DNA of 64,000 nucleotides, from NCBI RefSeq assembly GCF_001951155.1, contig NZ_CP016359.1, positions 1,884,001-1,948,000 of the forward strand, written 5' to 3'. This DNA comes from Christiangramia flava JLT2011. Lineage in GTDB: Bacteria; Bacteroidota; Bacteroidia; Flavobacteriales; Flavobacteriaceae. Shown here piece after piece: positions 53,256 to 62,684 of the stretch; position 1 is the first letter of the stretch, and each line of letters opens with the position of its first letter. The notes below the pieces were generated by a model. That model was not told the DNA's origin and ran no database searches. It was given only the letters and a program-made list of their open reading frames with translations. A program made the translations under genes and the position numbers.

Positions 53256-53774
53256 CTATTTTCGAACCCGTTTGTAGTGTAATTGCCGGTTCACATAAAA
53301 CCGAACCACTTCAGTTGTTACTCCAAAAGCGATATGGGCGAAGAGTTCGTTCATCTGCATTTTTACCGGCGTATCGGTTGGTTTTCTTTCCAGGCCAAGA
53401 ATTGGCAAAGATGTTTCATGGGTGGATGCCCAGGTCGTGGCGCCAAATGCAATCCCATCCATGGGTCTGAGGCCTTCCCGATCTTTTTTTCCGTAGCCAT
53501 AAGCGGCTCCCAGCGATCCGCCGAAAGGAACATTTACCAGCTGCTCGGCCAGTGCTTCATTGGAAGTGCTGATGGGAGTGCCGGTGATCTTGGTAGACAG
53601 GTCGTCAATGATTTTGATCTGGGCCGAACGATCCTGTACTTTCCGTACGGGTAAATAGTACTCGATCAAAGATTTCACAGCCGTTCCGGCTAGTCCGCCC
53701 ACGAAACCTGAAATGAGGCTGCGGCTGGTTTTGGAGAGGTACGAATCGTTTTGAAAAAAGGTGGTTACGCTCAT
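53256..53774 (-). CDS. DUF1440-like membrane-associated protein
   Basis: A 172-residue protein with Gly-rich hydrophobic stretches (SGFVGGLAGTAVKSLIEYYLP; VPFGGSLGAAYGYG). The pattern resembles DUF1440/YagU-type inner-membrane proteins, but the match is from memory and partial. It converges on the helicase gene with a 35-bp gap and stands alone. Function unknown; a role in acid tolerance is known for YagU but cannot be transferred here. Confidence 0.5.
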   Translation of the reverse strand: MSVTTFFQNDSYLSKTSRSLISGFVGGLAGTAVKSLIEYYLPVRKVQDRSAQIKIIDDLSTKITGTPISTSNEALAEQLVNVPFGGSLGAAYGYGKKDREGLRPMDGIAFGATTWASTHETSLPILGLERKPTDTPVKMQMNELFAHIAFGVTTEVVRFYVNRQLHYKRVRK

Positions 53775-53840
53775 AATTCAGTTGCATTTTCAGATTAAAA
53801 CTATCTAATCACGGTTTGATCGCCAACCATTTAACAAGTA

Positions 53841-53873
53841 TTTGGCATTGCAATGCTAAAATTGGTAATTTTG
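53841..53873 (+). promoter_or_regulatory. Promoter of the omega-amidase gene
   Basis: TTTG (53841-53844), a 21-bp spacer, and TAATTTTG (53866-53873). The expected start of transcription is within about 3-6 bases of the ATG at 53877, so the message may be leaderless. Confidence 0.5.
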
Positions 53874-53876
53874 GGT

Positions 53877-54656
53877 ATGAGCGAAAAACTGAACATAGCC
53901 TTTATACAGGCCGATCTGAAGTGGGAAGATGCCGAAGCGAACCGGCGAATGTTTTCCGAAAAAATAGAAAACATATCAAACGAGGTGGAATTGATCATTC
54001 TTCCGGAAATGTTTACGACCGGTTTCAGTATGAATGCGGAAAATCTTGCCGAGCCAACTCAGGGCCCTACACTGAAATGGATGCAGGAGCAGGCCAGGCT
54101 GAAGAATGCCGCCGTTACCGGAAGTGTGATCATCTCAGAAAACGGCCATTATTACAACCGATTATTCTTCGTGTTTCCCGAAGGCAGTTATGAGATTTAT
54201 GATAAACGCCACACCTTTACACTGGCTAAGGAGGACCTTACCTATACGGCTGGTAAAGATCGCCTGATCGTGGACTACAAAGGCTGGAAGATTTGCCCGC
54301 TTATTTGTTACGACCTGCGTTTCCCGGTTTTTGCGAGGAATACGGTAGATTATGACCTGCTCATTTATGTGGCAAACTGGCCCGAAAAACGGGTGAATGC
54401 TTGGGATGCGCTTTTAAAGGCCCGGGCTATCGAGAATATGAGTTATTGCGTGGGTGTGAATCGCACTGGTGAAGATGGGGATGGCTATGTTTATAATGGG
54501 CATTCTGCTGCCTACGATTCGTTAGGTAAAGATCTTACAGAGGTGGAGCGAGACGGGGTTTTTACCAGTGAATTAAGCCTAGACCGCTCACATTTACAGG
54601 AAACCCGCTCGAAACTAAGGTTCCTACAGGATCGCGATCGTTTTACTCTACATTGA
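53877..54656 (+). CDS. Nitrilase-family omega-amidase
   Basis: About 259 residues from the ATG at 53877; an ATG at 53853 lies upstream of the likely transcription start and is not used here. The catalytic Glu is in ILPEMFTTGF (about residue 42), the Lys in YDKRHTFTLA (about 110) and the nucleophile Cys in PLICYDLRFPVF (about 147), which make the nitrilase triad. The pattern is that of YafV/Nit2 omega-amidases, which repair 2-oxoglutaramate or similar metabolites. Its 3' end overlaps the convergent Ig-like protein gene by 14 bp. Confidence 0.88.
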   Translation: MSEKLNIAFIQADLKWEDAEANRRMFSEKIENISNEVELIILPEMFTTGFSMNAENLAEPTQGPTLKWMQEQARLKNAAVTGSVIISENGHYYNRLFFVFPEGSYEIYDKRHTFTLAKEDLTYTAGKDRLIVDYKGWKICPLICYDLRFPVFARNTVDYDLLIYVANWPEKRVNAWDALLKARAIENMSYCVGVNRTGEDGDGYVYNGHSAAYDSLGKDLTEVERDGVFTSELSLDRSHLQETRSKLRFLQDRDRFTLH

Positions 54657-56256
54657 TCGCCTTCGGATAATCAAAATTGGCTCTGACTTCCAGCGTATCC
54701 CGGTAATATTTAATGATTTCCGGCTGGCGCTTTTTCAGGAAATCACCGGTGTCCCATTTCCCATTTTCATTTTTGTCGAAAATGACCCTTACGAGATATT
54801 TTCCAGGATTCAGATATTGAAAGTTAAGCGTCTGGCTGGCTTCTGAATATTTTTCAGAAAGCACCTTTCCCTTGGTATCTGTAAGCTGAACAATAATTGG
54901 GTATTGCTTCACATTTGGAAGGGTCATGATGATCGTTCCGTAATCCCGAAGCGATTTGGTGGAAACATTCTGAATGATACTGTCATTGCTTTCGCTGAAG
55001 AGGTCGGTTACCGCACCGGGAAGCAGCGAAATCTGGTATTTTGATTCGGGCCTTTTTTCAAACTGCAGGCTGAGCTCGTTTTGTACTTGATTGAAAGCCG
55101 TTGTAAATGGTACCGCAGCTGAATCCTGATCCATTATGCTCATCTGTTCTTCTGAAAACTTGACAATGGGCGTATTGGCGCTTATTTTAAAGTCCTGTTC
55201 CAGTCCAATGCTTCCACCGGGTTCGGTGCTTACCTTCAGAGAATCACGGTCCTGTTGAGAAACTCTTGCCCAAACCGTGTCACGGGTCGTGGGGGTGACT
55301 ACTTCAAACGAAAGACTGTCACTTTCTGGGCGGATGTTGAACCAGTAGTGCAACGTGTCTTTTTCCTTCACCTTCATGATGCGCGCCTGGTAATTTTCTG
55401 GGACGGCATTGAGCAGATTGATCTGCACGCTGTCTAGTTTTGTTTTGCCTTCATAGCCAAAAAGCAGCTGATTACCTTTCAGCTGGGAAGGGCGATTCGG
55501 TTTAAAGGCCAGTTCTTCCTTAAAAACTGTAATATCATAAGTGGAATCTGTAGGAATGACGATATCCTGCTCTATAAAGCCGATCTTTTCACTCTTCGGA
55601 TTGTAGAGATAATTGGAATTTTTATCCATGATCGCCACCATCTTATACGTTCCGGCCTTCAGGTTTTCCAGGGAATAGGAGAAAATACTGTCTTTAGAAT
55701 AGGTCACATAACGCGGAGTTTTCTGGTACACGGCAGAATCGGTGTAAGAGGTATCTTTTTCGTACAGATAGATCGAGATGGGCTCTTTCGGCTCTTTTTC
55801 CAAGGCATCTCTCACGCTCCCGGAAACCGAAAGGGAATCGATGTAATCGCCGGTGCTGAAAACATATTTGAAATAATCAAAAGAATTACCTTCGTTATTG
55901 TCTACAATGCTTTTTCCGAAGTTGATGAGATAAGTGGTGTTTTCCGCCAGCGTATCAAAAATCTCGATTTTGATGTCTTTCCTGGCGGTTCCCAGCGGCA
56001 TGATATTCGGCTTGGGATCCATCGGCGGTGAAATGATGATCTGCTGGGTAGGCTTATCCAGTTTGATATACTCGTCAAAGAAGATCCTGATCTCGTCTCC
56101 CTCGAAATTGGTCGTGTAGTTTTCAGGATTCGCTTTTACAAATTTTGGCGGATCTTCATCTTTTGGTCCACCTTCGATCGTTCCTTTTTTCGCGCATTGC
56201 ACCGTGCAGAAAAGCAGGGCCAGAACCAGAACAAAACCGGGAATTTTTCTCTTCAT
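54643..56256 (-). CDS. Ig-like domain lipoprotein
   Basis: A 537-residue protein with a lipobox at Cys21 (CTVQCAKK). The start of the mature part, GPKDEDPPKFVKANPEN, is typical of Bacteroidota Ig-like/Big_5 lipoproteins, and a repeat of beta-rich units with T/S-rich spacers makes up the rest. No catalytic motif is seen, so a cell-envelope structural or binding role is likely. It overlaps the convergent omega-amidase gene by 14 bp and is upstream of nothing on its strand until comF. Confidence 0.8.
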   Translation of the reverse strand: MKRKIPGFVLVLALLFCTVQCAKKGTIEGGPKDEDPPKFVKANPENYTTNFEGDEIRIFFDEYIKLDKPTQQIIISPPMDPKPNIMPLGTARKDIKIEIFDTLAENTTYLINFGKSIVDNNEGNSFDYFKYVFSTGDYIDSLSVSGSVRDALEKEPKEPISIYLYEKDTSYTDSAVYQKTPRYVTYSKDSIFSYSLENLKAGTYKMVAIMDKNSNYLYNPKSEKIGFIEQDIVIPTDSTYDITVFKEELAFKPNRPSQLKGNQLLFGYEGKTKLDSVQINLLNAVPENYQARIMKVKEKDTLHYWFNIRPESDSLSFEVVTPTTRDTVWARVSQQDRDSLKVSTEPGGSIGLEQDFKISANTPIVKFSEEQMSIMDQDSAAVPFTTAFNQVQNELSLQFEKRPESKYQISLLPGAVTDLFSESNDSIIQNVSTKSLRDYGTIIMTLPNVKQYPIIVQLTDTKGKVLSEKYSEASQTLNFQYLNPGKYLVRVIFDKNENGKWDTGDFLKKRQPEIIKYYRDTLEVRANFDYPKAINVE

Positions 56257-56310
56257 ATCACTCCTGAATGGTTTAGCAAAGAAACGATTATTTAGTTTAC
56301 AACGAAAGTT

Positions 56311-56991
56311 CTAGTCGGTAATTGCCATGGTCGCAATGCTGATGCTCGTTTTTGGGATTTCCAGCAGTTTATGGGCGCAGGCTTCCAGTGTGGCGCCAGT
56401 GGTGACCAGGTCGTCCACGAGCAGGATGTGTTTTCCTTCGGCTTTATGGGGTTGCTGAAGACGGAGTGTTTCTTCGATCTTCCCCCATCGGGAAATGCGG
56501 TCTTTTAAGGTCTGGGTTTTCGTGGCGGTAGTTTTAATCAGGATTTCTTCGGAAAATTCAGCATTCAGTGAATGGGCGATTTCCTGCCCGAACCTGGTAA
56601 CCTGGTTATAACCGCGCTCTTTCAGTTTGGAAGGATGTAGCGGCACCGGAATGACCAGGTCCACACCTGTAAATTTTTCAGATTCTGAAAGTTCCGCACC
56701 CAGCCATCTTCCGAAGAAAACCCCAATTTCTTCCTTTCCGCGATATTTGAGCTCATGGATCAGCTGCTGGACAGCCGCTTTCTTCCGGAAATGCAACAAT
56801 GCCGTGGCATCGACTACCGGCACGCGACCGTAAAATACTTTTTTGACCGGGTTGTCGTTATCTAGATGGTAATTCGTTACCGGTAAATCATGTAGACAGG
56901 AAGTGCAAACCACCTGCTCATTTTTCAGTAAATCTGTCCCGCAGATATAGCATAATCGCGGGTATAGCAGGTTTAGGAAATCGTGAAACAT
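56311..56991 (-). CDS. comF: ComF family phosphoribosyltransferase-like protein
   Basis: A 226-residue protein. A four-Cys zinc motif lies at the N-terminus (CYICGTDLLKNEQVVCTSC), and the PRPP loop is LLVDDLVTTGATLEAC near residue 188. ComF proteins take part in DNA uptake/competence and in DNA metabolism; the type I phosphoribosyltransferase fold is intact but the substrate is not known. It stands alone and divergent from the next gene. Confidence 0.9.
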   Translation of the reverse strand: MFHDFLNLLYPRLCYICGTDLLKNEQVVCTSCLHDLPVTNYHLDNDNPVKKVFYGRVPVVDATALLHFRKKAAVQQLIHELKYRGKEEIGVFFGRWLGAELSESEKFTGVDLVIPVPLHPSKLKERGYNQVTRFGQEIAHSLNAEFSEEILIKTTATKTQTLKDRISRWGKIEETLRLQQPHKAEGKHILLVDDLVTTGATLEACAHKLLEIPKTSISIATMAITD

Positions 56992-57026
56992 TTGTTAACG
57001 GCTTGTAGCTTACCTGTTTAAACGAC

Positions 57027-57034
57027 TAAATTTA
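57027..57034 (+). promoter_or_regulatory. -7 box of the coiled-coil protein gene
   Basis: TAAATTTA, matching TAnnTTT, 20 bp before the ATG at 57054. Confidence 0.35.
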
Positions 57035-57053
57035 CAAACTAAATCAAAATGTG

Positions 57054-57935
57054 ATGACAGAAAAAAAGAACAACACCGCATTAAAAATCTTAACCGGTAT
57101 TCTGGCTGTTGCGCTTATTGCTCTCAGTATTTATACCATCAAGTTTTATAATGAGGAGAAAGAGAATAAGGCGATTCTTCAAAAGGAAAAAGGAGCCATT
57201 GAAGACGAGCTGAATGATCTGATAGTGAAATATGATGAGGCGATCAAGGAAAATGAGATCATGGATCAGGACCTGGTCAATGCCCGTGATCGAATTTCCA
57301 AATTGCTGGACTCGGTAAAAGACAACGAGGCCAACCTGGTGCTTATTTCCAGGTATCGTCGCGAAATTGGCAATCTGAAAGCTGAAAAGGAACGTCTTTT
57401 CAGAGTGGTAGACAGCCTGAGTTCACAAAACCAGCGTTTGACTACTTCCCTGGATAGTACCAGCGTGGCGTTGCAGGAGCGAACCAGGATTTCAGATTCT
57501 CTTCAAACCACGAACCAGAGCCTGAGCACCAAAGTGGATAAAGCTGCAAGACTGAAAGTGACCAATCTCAAGGGAGAAGGTGTGATCGTTAGAAATAGCG
57601 GCAAGATCGTTCCGAATGATAATAACCGAAGAGTAGACCAGGTACGAACCTGTTTTACCATTACCAATAACGACCTGGCCGAAGCCGGCGAAAAGAATAT
57701 GTACGTCCAGGTTTATAACCCGGAAAATGAACTGGTAGGCGAACAGATCGTGGTGCAGCATGACGGCGGCCCAATGGTCTACAGTGCTACTTCAAAAGTT
57801 TATTATGAAAACGAAGAGCTGGATGTTTGCATCCTTGCCAAAGCTTCAGAAGATAAACTGATAGAAGGAACTTACAAGGTTTACGTGTATAATGATAATA
57901 TTTTACTGGGAACTGCCAGTTTTACGCTGGATTAA
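57054..57935 (+). CDS. Membrane-anchored coiled-coil protein of unknown function
   Basis: About 293 residues from the ATG at 57054; a GTG directly before it is an alternative. A single membrane helix (about 10-30, LKILTGILAVALIALSIYT) leads into a periplasmic coiled coil of about 130 residues (heptads such as KGAIEDELNDLIVKYDEA), then a globular C-terminal part of about 110 residues ending TYKVYVYNDNILLGTASF. Not recognised beyond common flavobacterial hypothetical proteins. A terminator follows. Confidence 0.7.
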   Translation: MTEKKNNTALKILTGILAVALIALSIYTIKFYNEEKENKAILQKEKGAIEDELNDLIVKYDEAIKENEIMDQDLVNARDRISKLLDSVKDNEANLVLISRYRREIGNLKAEKERLFRVVDSLSSQNQRLTTSLDSTSVALQERTRISDSLQTTNQSLSTKVDKAARLKVTNLKGEGVIVRNSGKIVPNDNNRRVDQVRTCFTITNNDLAEAGEKNMYVQVYNPENELVGEQIVVQHDGGPMVYSATSKVYYENEELDVCILAKASEDKLIEGTYKVYVYNDNILLGTASFTLD

Positions 57936-57957
57936 CAATAATAACAAGGAAATAACC

Positions 57958-57990
57958 ACCGCCCTGGAGATAATTCAGGGCGGTTTTTTT
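57958..57990 (+). terminator. Terminator before glyS
   Basis: ACCGCCCTG (57958-57966) pairs with CAGGGCGGT (57976-57984), then a T run to 57990. It overlaps the -7-like TATTTTTG (57990-57997) in front of glyS. Confidence 0.8.
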
Positions 57991-58001
57991 ATTTTTGCGG
58001 C

Positions 58002-59546
58002 ATGGCAAAACAAGAAGATCTTTTTAAGAACGTAATATCTCATGCTAAAGAGTATGGGTACATTTTCGCATCCAGTGAAATCTATGATGGTCTCAGTGCC
58101 GTTTATGATTACGGACAAAATGGTGCTGAATTAAAGAAAAACATCAAGGAATACTGGTGGAGAAGTATGACGCAACTGCATCAGAACATCGTTGGAATCG
58201 ATGCAGCGATCCTGATGCATCCAACAACCTGGAAAGCTTCCGGTCACGTAGATGCATTCAACGATCCTCTGATCGATAACAAAGATTCCAAAAAACGGTA
58301 CCGTGCTGATGTTTTGGTGGAAGATTATGCTGAAAAATTACTTCAGAAGGCGGAAAAAGAGATCGAAAAAGCCAGAAAGCGTTTTGATGATTTTGACGAA
58401 GAAATGTTCAAAAACACCAATCCGCGGGTACAGAGATATTTAGGAGATCGTAAAGAGATCCTGGAGCGTTTGGCCAGATCACTTACCAATGAAGACCTGG
58501 CAGATGTTAAAGCTTTGATCGAAGAGCTGGAGATCGCCGATCCTGAAACCGGCTCTAAGAACTGGACAGAAGTGCGACAGTTCAACCTGATGTTCGGTAC
58601 GAAACTGGGAGCTTCAGCTGATTCTGCTACACAACTTTACCTAAGACCGGAAACGGCTCAGGGGATTTTCGTGAATTTCCTGAACGTTCAGAAAACCGGA
58701 AGGATGAAGATTCCATTCGGAATTGCACAAATAGGGAAAGCTTTCAGAAATGAGATCGTAGCCAGGCAGTTCATCTTCAGAATGCGGGAATTTGAACAGA
58801 TGGAAATGCAGTTTTTTGTACGTCCAGGAGAAGAACTGGAGTGGTACGAAAAATGGAAGGAAACCCGACTGAACTGGCATAAATCCTTGGGTCTTGGAGA
58901 AGAGAATTATCGTTTCCACGACCATGAAAAACTGGCGCATTACGCCAATGCCGCAGCCGATATTGAATTCAATTTCCCATTCGGATTTAAAGAACTGGAA
59001 GGAATTCATTCCAGAACCGATTTTGACCTGAAAGCGCACGAAGAATTTTCAGGTAAAAAATTACGTTTTTACGATCCGGAACTGAAGGAAAATTATGTGC
59101 CTTACGTGATCGAAACTTCCATTGGACTGGACAGGATGTTCCTGGCGGTGCTATCATCGTCTTTAAAAGAAGAAGATCTGGGAGATGGCAATACCAGGAC
59201 AGTGTTGAAATTACCGGCAGTTTTGGCACCTACAAAAGCCGCTATATTACCTTTGATAAAAAGAGATGGTTTACCGGAACTAGCTCAGCAGATCGTGGAC
59301 GATCTAAAATGGGATTTTCGTGTGCAGTATGACGAAAAAGATGCGATTGGTAGACGATACAGAAGGCAGGATGCAGCCGGAACTCCGCTTTGCATTACAG
59401 TAGACCACGAATCGCTCGAAGATAAAGCGGTAACGGTTCGATTTAGAGATAGCATGGAGCAGAAGCGCGTACCAATTTCAGAAGTTAAAGCGCTGATCGC
59501 CAAGGAAACCGACTTCAGGACCTGGATGGAAGGTTTCGAAAAATAA
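58002..59546 (+). CDS. glyS: Glycyl-tRNA synthetase (single-chain, dimeric type)
   Basis: A 514-residue class II synthetase of the homodimeric (eukaryote/Bacillus-like) type. LRPETAQGIFVNFLN (about residues 212-226) is the Gly-binding family signature, motif 2 is FRNEIVARQFIFRMREFEQMEMQFF, and motif 3 lies near IETSIGLDRMFLAVL. The C-terminal anticodon-binding domain (about 415-514) is present. A -7-like TATTTTTG ends 4 bp before the ATG, so the message may have almost no leader. Confidence 0.96.
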   Translation: MAKQEDLFKNVISHAKEYGYIFASSEIYDGLSAVYDYGQNGAELKKNIKEYWWRSMTQLHQNIVGIDAAILMHPTTWKASGHVDAFNDPLIDNKDSKKRYRADVLVEDYAEKLLQKAEKEIEKARKRFDDFDEEMFKNTNPRVQRYLGDRKEILERLARSLTNEDLADVKALIEELEIADPETGSKNWTEVRQFNLMFGTKLGASADSATQLYLRPETAQGIFVNFLNVQKTGRMKIPFGIAQIGKAFRNEIVARQFIFRMREFEQMEMQFFVRPGEELEWYEKWKETRLNWHKSLGLGEENYRFHDHEKLAHYANAAADIEFNFPFGFKELEGIHSRTDFDLKAHEEFSGKKLRFYDPELKENYVPYVIETSIGLDRMFLAVLSSSLKEEDLGDGNTRTVLKLPAVLAPTKAAILPLIKRDGLPELAQQIVDDLKWDFRVQYDEKDAIGRRYRRQDAAGTPLCITVDHESLEDKAVTVRFRDSMEQKRVPISEVKALIAKETDFRTWMEGFEK

Positions 59547-59570
59547 TCGAAATTTTAAGACAAGAGAACC

Positions 59571-59604
59571 AAAAGGCAATTGATTTATTAATTGCCTTTT
59601 TTAT
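59571..59604 (+). terminator. Terminator after glyS
   Basis: AAAAGGCAATT (59571-59581) pairs with AATTGCCTTTT (59590-59600), loop 8 nt, followed by a T run. Confidence 0.78.
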
Positions 59605-59658
59605 TTCAGTTATTCCTATATTGTCTATTTTTAAGAAATTTTTGAAGAAGATACTATA

Positions 59659-62622
59659 ATGAAGAATAGATTACTCCTGCTTTTTACCTTTTCACTGTTT
59701 CTTAATTTCAGCATTTTCGCACAGAAACAACAGGCGGGACCCGTATACGTAGATTCAGCTAAAGCCGTGCCTTCGCAGGCACTTTCCAAAGGGAAACTGG
59801 TGCCGCCGGAATCGGAATTCAAATTATATAATCCTCGTAACCGTGGGATCAATAAAGTGGTTCCCGGGAAAGGACTTCCGAAGACGGAAGATCCTGCACT
59901 GCAAAAGAAAATGGGGGAGATCAAGGCCAAAGCACCTTTATTCACATTTGATGGTGCTATAACCCGTTCCACTCCCAGTGATCCCACTGGCGTTGCCGGG
60001 CCAAACCATTACCTGAGCGCGTGGAATTCGGCTTTCAGGATCTGGGATAAAAGCGGAAATCCACTTACTGATGCAGCTTCACTGGCAAGTATCGGCGGAG
60101 AGTTTCAGAATGAGGTTTTGGGAGACCCAATCGTGGTGTATGATGAAGCGGCAGACAGGTTCATTCTAAGTCAGTTTAGTGATACTCCTGAAAGTTTCCT
60201 GGTAGCGGTTTCACAAGGGCCAGACCCGGTTAACGATGGCTGGTATACGTATAGATTCGAGACTAATGGCGTTTTGCCAGATTACCCGAAGATCAGTGTG
60301 TGGAGTGACGGTTATTATATCACAACTAATAAAAACACCAATACGGCAGATGAAAGCCAGGTGATTTACGTGCTGGAGCGCGATAAAATGTTGCTCGGCC
60401 AAACCGCTAAAGTGGCTTCTTTTCCGTTGCCGGGTGTTGAAACTAATGGGTTTTACAGTCCGGCTGGCTTTCACACCGTTGGGAAGCAATTGCCTCCACG
60501 CGGGAATGCACCGATCGTTTTCATGCAGGATGATGCCTGGGCGGGTGTAAGCGAGGATCATTTAAAGCTCTGGCTGGTGAATGTAGACTGGAACAATGTG
60601 GCCAGTTCCACGATCGCTGAAAGCCAGGAACTGAACGAGGCGGCTGGTGTATCACCGTTTATTGCAACTTTTGACGGAGGCTCTTTTTCCAATCTCTCGC
60701 AGCCGGAAAACGCCCCAGACATTGATGCCTTGCAGGCAACGATGATGTATATGACACAATATCGCCGATTTTCAGATCACAATTCTGTGGTGATGAATTT
60801 CGTGGTAGATATAGATCCTTCTCCGGCAGAGCATGCCGGGATTCGCTGGTATGAATTGAGACAGCCTAGTGGCGGCGGAGCCTGGACAGTGTACCAGGAG
60901 GGAACTTATGCGCCAGATAATCATGATCGTTTCAGCGGAAGTATTGGTATTGATACCCGCGGGAATATTGGTCTGGGATTTACCGTTTTGGATGATAATC
61001 CTGAAAGCCCGGTGTATCCATCGATTCGCTATACCGGAAGGTTTGCTAATGATCAGCGGGGTTTGATGACTATTGAAGAACAATCTATCGTAGAGGGGGA
61101 CAGCCCAGATCCAAATACGAGGTACGGGGATTACGCCCATTTAAGCGTAGATCCGGCTGATGGAATTACTTTCTGGCACAATGCCGAAATGTTCCGGGGC
61201 GTGGATCGGGTAAATAAAATTGGAGTTTTCAGGATCGCAGCCAGCACCGGGAATGATATTGGGCCAATTGCCCTGGTGAGTCCGCAGGATGCAACGCTTA
61301 CAGATTCGGAACAGATCACGGTGCGTATCAGGAACTTTGGGACCAATGCGCAATCCAATTTCCAGGTTTCTTACAGTATTGATGGTGGTCCTGCAGTGAC
61401 CGAAACATTTACCGGAACCCTGGCAGCTACGAGTTCCCAGGAATTTACTTTCAGTGAACCTGCTGATCTTTCAGAAATTGGAACTACCTATACCATCACC
61501 ATCACTACCAGCCTGAGCAACGACTCGGCTATCGGTAATGACAGTATTGAAGAAGAAGTTCGGAACCTTCCGCCAAGAGATGTAGGAGTGACTTCCATAG
61601 ATTCTCCGGCGACCGGGCAAAATCTTTCTGCTTCAGAAGAGGTGACAGTAACTATCGAAAACTTTGGAGGGGAACCGCAGCAGGATATTCCTGTGAGCTA
61701 CCAGGTAGGGAATAATTCCAGCGTCAATGAAGTGTATAACGAGGTACTTCCTGTGGGTGGTGCTGCGGTATATACGTTCAATGAAACGGCAAATCTCTCA
61801 CCGTTTGGCCGCTATAAAATTACGGCAAGAACGAACCTGACAGACGATTTTGATCCTACGAATGATTCTGAAACCAAATCGGTGGCCAACCTGAACTGTA
61901 TTCCAGAAGGTTCAGATTGTTCTTTTGGCGATGGAATTTCTTATTTTGAACTGGGCGATATCCTGAATGAACGAATCCCTTGTGGAGACGGATATAACGA
62001 TTTTATCAGTGCGTCAACCGATCTGGACCGTTCCGATGGGAATTTTACGGTAACCGTGCAGTCCTATTTTGGTGAAGAGGATTTTGAAAAATTCTCGATG
62101 TGGATAGACCTGAACGACAATGGTGTTTTTGATGATGAGGAGCGTGTGATCACTTCTGAAGTCATTGCCGCACCAAACACTTCTTATTCTTTTGACTTTA
62201 CTATTCCGAATGATGCGCCGCTTGGTCAGCATCTGCTCAGAATCAGAGCAGGGGACACGCGCTACGAAGGAGATCTGAATGACCCGTGTTCTGTTATGGA
62301 CTATGGAACCACGCATGACTATTCAGTAAACGTGACCGATTCTACCCTGGATATTGAAGATTTCATCCTGAATGAAGCCAGTCTCGTGGTGTTAACCGAA
62401 GGGGACAGCCAGTACCGCGTGGTGATGGAAACCAGTTTTGACCAGCCACTTCGTATTACCGTTCACAATATTCTCGGCCAAAAAATGCTGGAGAACAAAT
62501 TGGAGAACAATGGCGATGGCTATGTGTATGACCTGGATATGTCGTATGCGGCACGGGGCGTTTACCTGGTTCGCGTTGGAACCCGAAAAGTGGGGAAGGT
62601 CAAGCGATTCATTGTGAAGTAA
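59659..62622 (+). CDS. Large exported protein with CARDB and GEVED domains and type IX sorting tail
   Basis: A 987-residue surface or secreted protein. A signal peptide (residues 1 to about 21, FSIFAQK) is followed by a long N-terminal domain of about 500 residues of propeller-like character (ITRSTPSDPTGVAGPNHYLSAW). Two CARDB-type repeats (about 540-640 and 645-745; RDVGVTSIDSPATGQNL opens the second) and a GEVED-type domain (about 770-905; FSMWIDLNDNGVFDDEERVITSEV) follow. The last 70 residues are a Por_secre_tail-type sorting signal ending GVYLVRVGTRKVGKVKRFIVK. So it leaves the cell through the type IX system. No catalytic domain is recognised. Confidence 0.88.
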   Translation: MKNRLLLLFTFSLFLNFSIFAQKQQAGPVYVDSAKAVPSQALSKGKLVPPESEFKLYNPRNRGINKVVPGKGLPKTEDPALQKKMGEIKAKAPLFTFDGAITRSTPSDPTGVAGPNHYLSAWNSAFRIWDKSGNPLTDAASLASIGGEFQNEVLGDPIVVYDEAADRFILSQFSDTPESFLVAVSQGPDPVNDGWYTYRFETNGVLPDYPKISVWSDGYYITTNKNTNTADESQVIYVLERDKMLLGQTAKVASFPLPGVETNGFYSPAGFHTVGKQLPPRGNAPIVFMQDDAWAGVSEDHLKLWLVNVDWNNVASSTIAESQELNEAAGVSPFIATFDGGSFSNLSQPENAPDIDALQATMMYMTQYRRFSDHNSVVMNFVVDIDPSPAEHAGIRWYELRQPSGGGAWTVYQEGTYAPDNHDRFSGSIGIDTRGNIGLGFTVLDDNPESPVYPSIRYTGRFANDQRGLMTIEEQSIVEGDSPDPNTRYGDYAHLSVDPADGITFWHNAEMFRGVDRVNKIGVFRIAASTGNDIGPIALVSPQDATLTDSEQITVRIRNFGTNAQSNFQVSYSIDGGPAVTETFTGTLAATSSQEFTFSEPADLSEIGTTYTITITTSLSNDSAIGNDSIEEEVRNLPPRDVGVTSIDSPATGQNLSASEEVTVTIENFGGEPQQDIPVSYQVGNNSSVNEVYNEVLPVGGAAVYTFNETANLSPFGRYKITARTNLTDDFDPTNDSETKSVANLNCIPEGSDCSFGDGISYFELGDILNERIPCGDGYNDFISASTDLDRSDGNFTVTVQSYFGEEDFEKFSMWIDLNDNGVFDDEERVITSEVIAAPNTSYSFDFTIPNDAPLGQHLLRIRAGDTRYEGDLNDPCSVMDYGTTHDYSVNVTDSTLDIEDFILNEASLVVLTEGDSQYRVVMETSFDQPLRITVHNILGQKMLENKLENNGDGYVYDLDMSYAARGVYLVRVGTRKVGKVKRFIVK

Positions 62623-62660
62623 TAGCACGAACTGTTCCTTGGAATTTGAATAGATAGCCT

Positions 62661-62668
62661 TATTTTTG
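62661..62668 (+). promoter_or_regulatory. -7 box of xth
   Basis: TATTTTTG, an exact TAnnTTTG match, 17 bp before the xth start. Confidence 0.5.
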
Positions 62669-62684
62669 GGTAAAATTCAATTTC

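Noticed and set aside
59659..62622. Enzyme (peptidase or glycosidase) assignment for the type IX-secreted protein
   Set aside because: No catalytic motif could be pointed to in the large N-terminal domain, so only the accessory domains are named.
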